A DNA stretch of 7,095 nucleotides, taken from NCBI GenBank assembly GCA_009785545.1, contig WQWD01000128.1, positions 1-7,095 on the forward strand. The letters run 5' to 3'. This DNA comes from Treponema sp. Its GTDB lineage: Bacteria > Spirochaetota > Spirochaetia > Treponematales > Breznakiellaceae. Below, one piece after another: positions 1-4,235 of the stretch (positions within the stretch are counted from its first letter, which is position 1; each line of letters begins with the position of its first letter). A program made the translations under genes and the position numbers. The notes below the pieces were generated by a model, which made no database searches, was not told the origin of the DNA, and saw nothing but the letters and a program-made list of their open reading frames with translations.

Positions 1-1
1 A

Positions 2-1180
2 GGGCTGGAAAAAAATCCCTTGGGTGTTGTATGCGACTTTAACGGAAGCGCACGGACAACATCTGTCGATAAAGATTTTTTTGCGGATTTTAACATTAAC
101 TTTGAATCCATTAACAGTGAGCCCGGGCAGATTGTTCATCGTATTGTGCCGGAAGGTCAATCTTTGGATTATTGTGCAAAGCTGCTCGAAGATGCTCATA
201 CCCGCAATAACGCTTTTGTTCTTGGTTATATGCCGGATTGTGACGGCGACAGGGGAAATCTTGTTATTTGGGACGAAACAATCAATAGCGCACGTGCCCT
301 TGAAGCGCAGGAAGTTTTCGCCCTTGCCTGTATCGCTGAATTTGCTCATCTTGTTTGGACTGGCAATTTGTCTTGTAGTTTGCCTTGCAATTTGCAAGAC
401 AAAACCAAAGCCGCTGTTGCGGTAAACGATCCTACCTCGATGCGTATAGACCGCATTGCTGAAAGTTTTGGTATCAAAGTTTTTCGTGCCGAAGTTGGCG
501 AAGCAAATGTTGTTTCCCTTGCCCGTCGGCTTCGTAAAGACGGTTATATCGTGCGTATTTTGGGTGAAGGCTCTGCGGGCGGAAACATCACTCATCCGTC
601 ATCGGTTCGAGATCCAATCAGTACAGTTTTTGCGATTGTCAAATTGCTTTCAATTCGTTCAAAAGAAAATAAACCGGGGCTTTTTGAAATCTGGTGTAAA
701 CTTTCGGGGCAGACCGAATTGTACAATCCCGATTTTTTGCTTGCTGACATTATTGCCAACATTATTGCCAGTATCCCGAGATTTGTCACTACTCCAGCCT
801 ATTCACATAACGCAGTTTTGCGGATTAAAACAAAAGATCATGCTGCGTTAAAAGATCGTTATCAGCAAATTTTTCTGCGGGAGTGGGAACGGCGAAAAGA
901 CGAATTAAAAGAGAAGTTTCAGATTTATGATTGGGAAGCCATTGCGTATAACAAAACAATTGAAAAACGCAAATTGAATCGTTTTGGAGAAGCCGGAAAA
1001 GGAGGGCTGAAAGTGCTTTTTAAAAACGATAAAGGCGCTGAGATTGCTTACATCTGGATGAGGGGTTCGGCTACGGAGCCGGTTTTCCGCATCATGGCGG
1101 ATGTGGAAGGAACTGACAATGGGTATGAAAACTATTTGCTTAACTGGCAGCAAAATATGATAATTGAAGCAGACGGATGA
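2..1180 (+). CDS. Phosphohexomutase (phosphoglucomutase/phosphomannomutase family), 5'-truncated by window edge
   Basis: C-terminal part of an alpha-D-phosphohexomutase, a cytoplasmic enzyme that moves a phosphate between C1 and C6 of a hexose through a phosphoserine. The frame is open to the window edge, so the start and the domain 1 serine loop lie upstream; the TTG at 20 is not a credible start. Visible landmarks in order: the Mg-binding loop DCDGDR (nt 236-253), the domain 3 sugar-binding loop GEGSAGG (nt 563-583) followed by a THPSSVRDP stretch, and the C-terminal phosphate-binding loop RGSATEP (nt 1061-1081). These occur in the family's canonical order and spacing. The sugar loop differs from the common GEESGG/GEMSGH form, so glucose versus mannose specificity cannot be called. 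It ends 46 bp before the PUR-domain gene on the same strand with no terminator between them, suggesting one transcript. It is clearly distinct from the second mutase at 4236-5990. Family confidence is high; substrate is uncertain. Confidence 0.88.
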   Translation, partial: GLEKNPLGVVCDFNGSARTTSVDKDFFADFNINFESINSEPGQIVHRIVPEGQSLDYCAKLLEDAHTRNNAFVLGYMPDCDGDRGNLVIWDETINSARALEAQEVFALACIAEFAHLVWTGNLSCSLPCNLQDKTKAAVAVNDPTSMRIDRIAESFGIKVFRAEVGEANVVSLARRLRKDGYIVRILGEGSAGGNITHPSSVRDPISTVFAIVKLLSIRSKENKPGLFEIWCKLSGQTELYNPDFLLADIIANIIASIPRFVTTPAYSHNAVLRIKTKDHAALKDRYQQIFLREWERRKDELKEKFQIYDWEAIAYNKTIEKRKLNRFGEAGKGGLKVLFKNDKGAEIAYIWMRGSATEPVFRIMADVEGTDNGYENYLLNWQQNMIIEADG

Positions 1181-1214
1181 CAACGAAGAAATAATTAATA
1201 CAATCAAATTATAC

Positions 1215-1220
1215 AAGGAG
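1215..1220 (+). promoter_or_regulatory. Shine-Dalgarno AAGGAG that sets the PUR-domain gene start
   Basis: A perfect AAGGAG lies 6 nt before the ATG at 1227. It decides against the longer reading from a TTG at 1164, which would overlap the end of the upstream mutase gene and has no such site. Confidence 0.85.
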
Positions 1221-1226
1221 ATTTTT

Positions 1227-2060
1227 ATGGGAGTTAGAGGAGAACTTTTTTCCAACAAGGTGATTTTGCAAAACAGGACATATTTTTTTAATGTGAAAGA
1301 AAATCGCATGGGCGATCTTTACCTGAATATCGTTGAGAGCAAAAACAAAGACAGCGGCGGCTTTGATCGCCAATCAGTGATTTTGTTTGCTGATGATTTG
1401 CAGGAATTTCTGAAAGGTTTTGATGAATCTTTAAAAGTGCTGGAAAAATCAGTGCGTGAAAAACGGCACACGGGCAAGACAACTGCAAAACACGGAGAAG
1501 CTCGTGAAGAAAAAAAACGCAGCAGTGAGCGAAACGCTTTTGGAGATGATCACGGAAGTGACAGAAAACGGGAGCGAAGCAGTACACGCAGCTTTGAGCG
1601 CAGCGGAGATTATGGCGGCGAGCGAAAAGAAAGAGGGCGAAAAACCTTCGGCGAAGGAGACTTTCCAAGGAGTCGGACAACCGAACGTGGGGAAAGAGGG
1701 CGAAAACCTTTCGGCGAAAGAGAGCCTGCAAGGAGCCGAACAACTGATCGTGGGGAAAGAGGGCGAAAACCTTTCGGCGAAGGAGACTTTCCAAGGAGTC
1801 GGACAACCGAACGTGGGGAAAGAGGGCGTAAACCTTTCGGCGAAAGAGAGCCTGCAAGGAGCCGGACAACTGATCGTGGGGAAAGAGGACGTAAACCTTT
1901 CGGCGAAAGAGAGTCCGCAAGGAGCCGGACAACCGAACGTAGCCCGAGAGACCGAAAAACCTTCGATGACAGAAAACCTGCAAAAAGCCGCAGAAGCGAA
2001 AGTGACTTTGAGCGTAAGCCGCCAAGGGCAAAGAGAGTAGTTGTCAGAAAACGGGATTGA
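1227..2060 (+). CDS. PUR-domain (DUF3276-like) nucleic-acid-binding protein with Arg-rich tandem-repeat tail
   Basis: 277 residues from the ATG at 1227. Residues 1-74 form one PUR repeat: it starts MGVRGELFSNKV, has beta strands around RTYFFNVKENRMGDLYLNIVES, and closes with a helix (DDLQEFLKGFDESLKVLEK). This domain is shared with Bacteroidetes DUF3276 proteins and Borrelia BpuR, which binds single-stranded DNA and RNA; a cytoplasmic RNA/DNA-binding or post-transcriptional role is inferred from that family. Residues ~75-134 are a charged linker. Residues ~135-239 are five 21-residue repeats (RGERGRKPFGE followed by REPARSRTTD or GDFPRSRTTE), then a degenerate sixth copy and a basic end. BpuR-like proteins are normally only ~110-150 residues, so the tail is an addition. 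It is very rich in Arg, Gly and Glu, probably disordered, and resembles RG/RGG RNA-binding tails. The gene probably shares a transcript with the upstream mutase and is convergent with the XRE gene 23 bp downstream. The PUR domain is well supported; the role of the tail is inference. Confidence 0.85.
   Translation: MGVRGELFSNKVILQNRTYFFNVKENRMGDLYLNIVESKNKDSGGFDRQSVILFADDLQEFLKGFDESLKVLEKSVREKRHTGKTTAKHGEAREEKKRSSERNAFGDDHGSDRKRERSSTRSFERSGDYGGERKERGRKTFGEGDFPRSRTTERGERGRKPFGEREPARSRTTDRGERGRKPFGEGDFPRSRTTERGERGRKPFGEREPARSRTTDRGERGRKPFGERESARSRTTERSPRDRKTFDDRKPAKSRRSESDFERKPPRAKRVVVRKRD
1628..1942 (+). repeat. Five tandem 63-bp in-frame repeats (126-bp higher-order period)
   Basis: Units start at 1628, 1691, 1754, 1817 and 1880, with a degenerate sixth at about 1943-2005. 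Units 1 and 3 share one variant (GDFPRSRTTE) and units 2 and 4 another (REPARSRTTD), so the array was partly amplified as a 126-bp pair. Units 1 and 3 differ at only a few bases, which points to recent duplication or ongoing length change. The unit is a multiple of three, so the protein frame is kept, and the other frames on both strands also stay open. Confidence 0.95.
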
Positions 2061-2095
2061 TCGGTGTTATGCGAAAAACAGTTTTAAAACCGATC
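2059..2095. terminator. Weak bidirectional terminator candidate between convergent genes
   Basis: GATCGG (2059-2064) pairs with CCGATC (2090-2095). Inside it is AAAAC-a-GTTTT (2075-2085), whose one-base loop is too tight to form fully. It sits between the convergent PUR and XRE genes and overlaps both ends. There is no perfect T-run directly after the stem (TAAAATTTTT follows on the plus strand), so the call is tentative. Confidence 0.3.
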
Positions 2096-2401
2096 TAAAA
2101 TTTTTGAAAGAGCAGAATTTGCCATTTTTTTGATCTCATCTTTTTGTGTCGGGGTTAATTTAGCTGAATCCTTTGAGAAATTAGAATTTATAGCCTCGTT
2201 TTTGAACAAGTGCCATGATTCTATATCAAGAGAACCGGCAATTCTTTCAATCATTTTTACAGAAGGGAAACGTTTACCAGATTCAATTTCCCCAATATAA
2301 CCTGTTGAGGAATCACAGAGTTCAGCCAATTGTGTTTGTGAAATTCGCCGTATTTTTCTATATGCTTTTAAATTAATTATAAATAACTCTTGTATCGTCA
2401 A
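2084..2401 (-). CDS. XRE-family helix-turn-helix transcriptional regulator
   Basis: 105 residues. Residues ~7-62 form a single HTH_3/Cro-C1 domain: helix 1 LKAYRKIRRIS, the turn and recognition region QTQLAELCDSSTGYIGEIES, then GKRFPSVKMIERIAGSLDI. This is the classic phage-repressor-like DNA-binding fold. The tail (~63-105) is short, charged and helical (KLTPTQKDEIKKMANSALSKIL), perhaps for dimerisation; no enzyme or sensor domain is present. The start is a TTG at 2401, preceded by AGGGAG on the minus strand (2412-2417) with a 10-nt spacer and by an in-frame stop just upstream, so no ATG is available. A TATAAC -10 candidate lies at 2425-2430. The gene is convergent with the PUR gene and divergent from the secreted-protein gene. 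Proteins of this size are often autorepressors of mobile elements, toxin-antitoxin loci or small regulons; the target here is unknown. Confidence 0.85.
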   Translation of the reverse strand: MTIQELFIINLKAYRKIRRISQTQLAELCDSSTGYIGEIESGKRFPSVKMIERIAGSLDIESWHLFKNEAINSNFSKDSAKLTPTQKDEIKKMANSALSKILDRF

Positions 2402-2424
2402 GTATAAAATTCTCCCTAAATTTG

Positions 2425-2430
2425 GTTATA
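2425..2430 (-). promoter_or_regulatory. Candidate -10 box for the XRE gene
   Basis: The minus strand reads TATAAC, five of six matches to TATAAT. Transcription from it would begin near 2418, giving a leader of only about 17 nt that still includes the AGGGAG site. No clear -35 box is seen; that position falls inside the dyad at 2440-2460. Confidence 0.4.
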
Positions 2431-2431
2431 T

Positions 2432-2550
2432 GAGGCTGCTCCAAAACTTCAGTTTTTGGAACAGTAACCTATAAAAAACGTAGTTTTGCAGACTGCAGGT
2501 CGAAAAACTACAGAAGCCAGTGACAAAACAACCAGTTTTGGAACAGGCTC
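2432..2550. repeat. ~120-bp palindromic element with terminal inverted repeats and internal hairpins
   Basis: The ends, 2432-2448 and 2534-2550, are inverted repeats matching at 15 of 17 positions (GAGGCTGCTCCAAAACT against GAGCCTGTTCCAAAACT). Three hairpins can form inside: TCCAAAACT/AGTTTTTGGA (2440-2448/2451-2460, one bulge), GTAGTTTT/AAAACTAC (2480-2487/2504-2511), and CAAAAC/GTTTTG (2524-2529/2535-2540), the last flanked by AGCC/GGCT. No coding potential is visible. It could be a small non-autonomous repeat (MITE/REP-like) or a compound operator for the adjacent XRE regulator. Confidence 0.6.
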
Positions 2551-2596
2551 TGTTGCCCATTTTTATCTTTTTATATGTTAATAGCCTATAAAAGAC

Positions 2597-2624
2597 TTGA
2601 CACTGTGTTATAAGATAGGATAAT
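2597..2624 (+). promoter_or_regulatory. Sigma70-type promoter of the secreted-protein gene
   Basis: A perfect -35 TTGACA (2597-2602), a 16-bp spacer and a -10 GATAAT (2619-2624) predict a transcription start near 2631 and a leader of about 47 nt. A partial direct repeat, ATAAGATAG at 2610-2618 and ATGAGATAG at 2639-2647, brackets the predicted start and could be a regulator site. Confidence 0.7.
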
Positions 2625-2666
2625 GTTAAAATAATGCTATGAGATAGTAAAATATAATGAAATTTG

Positions 2667-2672
2667 AAGGAG
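2667..2672 (+). promoter_or_regulatory. Shine-Dalgarno AAGGAG that sets the secreted-protein start
   Basis: AAGGAG followed by five T residues precedes the ATG at 2678. It supports this start over the in-frame ATG at 2657, which would place seven extra residues, including acidic ones, before the signal peptide. Confidence 0.85.
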
Positions 2673-2677
2673 TTTTT

Positions 2678-3430
2678 ATGAAAACTACAGTAAAACTGAT
2701 TGGGTTTATGTTATTTTTAATGGCTGGAGTATGGTCAGTTGCAGCGCAAGATTTAATCATATTAAGAGATGGCAGTGTAATCGAAGCGAGAGTAACTGAA
2801 ATATCTCAAACGGAAATCCGCTACCGCCGATTTGATTTTTTGGATGGTCCCATATTTGTCATTCCTGCAGCCAACGTTCTTTCTATCAGGTTTGAAGGCG
2901 GCACTACCCAAACTTTTAGCCAACCTGCCCCCGCCGTACAGCCGCATACTCAGACAGCAGGGACACGAGCGCCAAGAACTACAGGCACGGCGATTGACCC
3001 GAACAGGTTTATATTTGGTATTAGCGCCAATGCGATTGGTTTTGCATTACCTTTCTCTGGGGGTGGGAGCGGAATACGTTTAGAGCTGGGCAGAGGCAGC
3101 TTTAATACGGAAATAAATCTTGGGGGTAATAGGCATGGGTTTGTTGGTTTTGTCACATTTAATAATTTTTGGCATGGCAGAATAGGAGGCTTCTATCTTG
3201 GAGGAGGACTAGGGGTAACTTCTTTTGGATATTGGTATTGGGATAATAGTAATAGTAGAGAAATAATTCGTAGTGTTTCAGCCTTTAAATTTGGGTTAAA
3301 CACCGGTTATAAATTTGTGACAGGATCGGGCTTGTATTTCCGTACAGGCATGTTTTTGGGTTATGGCGTAGGGTGGCGTAATCGGTTTGTTTTTAACCCG
3401 GACATTTCAATTGGCTGGACAATGAGGTAA
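2678..3430 (+). CDS. Secreted protein, probable outer-membrane beta-barrel, unknown function
   Basis: 250 residues from the ATG at 2678. Residues 1-23 are a Sec signal peptide: basic start MKTTVK, hydrophobic core ~7-19, likely cut after VAA before QDLI. No lipobox cysteine is present. Residues ~24-75 are a small beta-rich domain (DLIILRDGSVIEARVTEIS, then TEIRYRRF and a DGP turn), a pattern common at the N-terminus of Bacteroidetes and spirochaete envelope proteins. Residues ~78-108 are a Pro/Thr/Gln-rich linker. Residues ~110-250 alternate hydrophobic and polar residues with many Gly and aromatic residues (GFYLGGGLGV, FKFGLNTGYKF, LYFRTGMFLGYGVGW), as expected for an eight-strand outer-membrane barrel or porin-like fold. 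The C-terminus WTMR is not the canonical terminal Phe. It has its own strong promoter and is divergent from the XRE regulator, which may control it. A short AGGT/ACCT stem at 3425-3436 is too weak to call as a terminator. Topology is well supported; function is unknown. Confidence 0.78.
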   Translation: MKTTVKLIGFMLFLMAGVWSVAAQDLIILRDGSVIEARVTEISQTEIRYRRFDFLDGPIFVIPAANVLSIRFEGGTTQTFSQPAPAVQPHTQTAGTRAPRTTGTAIDPNRFIFGISANAIGFALPFSGGGSGIRLELGRGSFNTEINLGGNRHGFVGFVTFNNFWHGRIGGFYLGGGLGVTSFGYWYWDNSNSREIIRSVSAFKFGLNTGYKFVTGSGLYFRTGMFLGYGVGWRNRFVFNPDISIGWTMR

Positions 3431-3448
3431 AAACCTGCTTTTATTCAA

Positions 3449-3468
3449 TCAAAAAATGTGATAAGCTG
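3449..3468 (+). promoter_or_regulatory. Extended -10 promoter candidate for the Uma2 gene
   Basis: TCAAAAAATGTGATAAGCTG contains an extended -10 (TG-T-GATAAG, hexamer 3460-3465). A start near 3472 would leave a short leader containing AGGAGA (3475-3480), 6 nt before the ATG at 3487. The box matches 17 of 20 positions with one directly before the mutase gene at 4211-4230. No -35 box is evident. Confidence 0.45.
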
Positions 3469-3486
3469 GGCGTTAGGAGAAAGCTT

Positions 3487-4074
3487 ATGGTCGATGCAGC
3501 AAGAATTGACGATTCCGAAGAAAAAACAAATTATACATACGCCGATTACCTCGAATGGGAAGGGCTGGAAAGGTATCAGCTCATTAACGGAGAAGCATAT
3601 TTGATGGCTTCTCCTTCGGTTGCACATCAGGCAATAGCTATGGGGTTATCCGTTAAATTTGGAAACTGGCTTTCAGGGAAATCATGCCAAGTATTTGCCG
3701 CTCCGCTGGATGTGCGATTGTTTCCCAAACAAGACAAGTCCGATAACACTGTACTGCAGCCTGATTTGTTGGTTGTTTGCGATAAAAAAAAGCTCTCGAA
3801 AGGCTCTGTAGACGGCCCTCCCGATTTAGTCATTGAAATTGTGTCGCCCTCAAATACACATAGCCAATTATTCCATAAATTTCATTATTATCTTAAAGCA
3901 GGTGTAAAGGAATATTGGGTTATTGATCCTGAGGCAAAAAAAGTAAATCTTCATAATTACGATAATGGTCGTTATATTATCACCGTATATGACGATAATG
4001 AGACCGTTCCTGTTACGATTTTACCCGGATTAGAAATCTCTCTTGAAGATTTATGGGCAAGGGCGAATATTTAG
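3487..4074 (+). CDS. Uma2-family (DUF820) PD-(D/E)XK nuclease-fold protein
   Basis: 195 residues, the usual length for Uma2 proteins, which adopt a restriction-endonuclease-like fold. The start is supported by AGGAGA 6 nt upstream. Family hallmarks in order: N-terminal TYADYLEWE (17-25); LINGEAYLMASPSVAHQ with E36 and H47; the putative metal-binding Asp in QPDLLVV (D93); the acidic core PDLVIEIVSPSN (112-123, E117); and K131 ahead of the YYLKAGVKEYWVIDP block (134-148), where E142 and W144 are strongly conserved. All putative catalytic acidic and lysine residues are present, so the protein looks intact. Activity is inferred from the fold only: despite the 'endonuclease' label, few members have been characterised. 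No methyltransferase or other restriction partner is adjacent. It appears to be a single-gene unit with its own promoter box, and its stop codon overlaps the first hairpin of the element at 4073-4200, a likely terminator. Family call is confident; cellular role is not known. Confidence 0.9.
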   Translation: MVDAARIDDSEEKTNYTYADYLEWEGLERYQLINGEAYLMASPSVAHQAIAMGLSVKFGNWLSGKSCQVFAAPLDVRLFPKQDKSDNTVLQPDLLVVCDKKKLSKGSVDGPPDLVIEIVSPSNTHSQLFHKFHYYLKAGVKEYWVIDPEAKKVNLHNYDNGRYIITVYDDNETVPVTILPGLEISLEDLWARANI

Positions 4075-4110
4075 TGTCTGTCCATAAAGTGGTTCTTTAT
4101 GGACGACACT
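4073..4110 (+). terminator. Long hairpin at the Uma2 stop codon
   Basis: A 16-bp stem with one bulged T: 4073-4089 pairs with 4095-4110 (GTCCATAAAG against CTTTATGGAC), with a 5-base loop. It begins inside the TAG stop of the Uma2 gene and is followed by TTGTATTTT. Its strength makes it a plausible terminator, although the T-run is imperfect and it is also part of a larger repeat. Confidence 0.5.
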
Positions 4111-4200
4111 TTGTATTTTCTCACCTTTTTTTGCAAAAAGGTTATGAAAATACGTCTTTCAAGGAAGCCTGTCTAAAATGCTCTGCATTTATAGACAGAG
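4073..4200. repeat. ~125-bp element of three consecutive hairpins
   Basis: Hairpin 1: 4073-4110. Hairpin 2: GTATTTTC/GAAAATAC (4113-4120/4146-4153) enclosing ACCTTTTT/AAAAAGGT (4123-4130/4135-4142). Hairpin 3: CTGTCTAAAATGC against GCATTTATAGACAG (4169-4181/4185-4198), 13 bp with one bulge. The outer ends are also related: 4077-4089 (TCTGTCCATAAAG) matches the reverse complement of the 3' end (TCTGTCTATAAAT) at 11 of 13 positions, giving terminal inverted repeats. No ORF is inside. It fills nearly the whole gap between the Uma2 and mutase genes and is most likely a small palindromic repeat or MITE-like element, or a structured RNA. Confidence 0.6.
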
Positions 4201-4210
4201 TTGTTGAAAA

Positions 4211-4230
4211 TCAAAAGGTGTGATAAACTG
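4211..4230 (+). promoter_or_regulatory. Extended -10 promoter candidate for the phospho-sugar mutase
   Basis: TCAAAAGGTGTGATAAACTG contains TG-T-GATAAA (hexamer 4222-4227). A start 7 nt downstream falls at about 4234-4236, on or next to the ATG, so a transcript from here would be leaderless or nearly so. It matches the Uma2 promoter box at 17 of 20 positions. Confidence 0.4.
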
Positions 4231-4235
4231 ATCTT

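Noticed and set aside
1164..1226. Upstream TTG start for the PUR-domain gene
   Set aside because: It would overlap the upstream mutase and has no ribosome-binding site, whereas the ATG at 1227 has AAGGAG at ideal spacing and begins the conserved domain.
1288..2031. 247-codon antisense frame as a gene
   Set aside because: It is a by-product of a stop-free repeat whose length is a multiple of three; the sense frame has a recognised domain and a strong start.
3425..3436. AGGT/ACCT stem after the secreted-protein stop as a terminator
   Set aside because: A four-base stem with only a short, broken T-run; too weak to call.
2432..4200. CRISPR array or a coordinated defence system
   Set aside because: The repeats are palindromic and unequally spaced with no spacer series, and no cas, toxin-antitoxin or restriction-modification partner is present beside the lone XRE and Uma2 genes.
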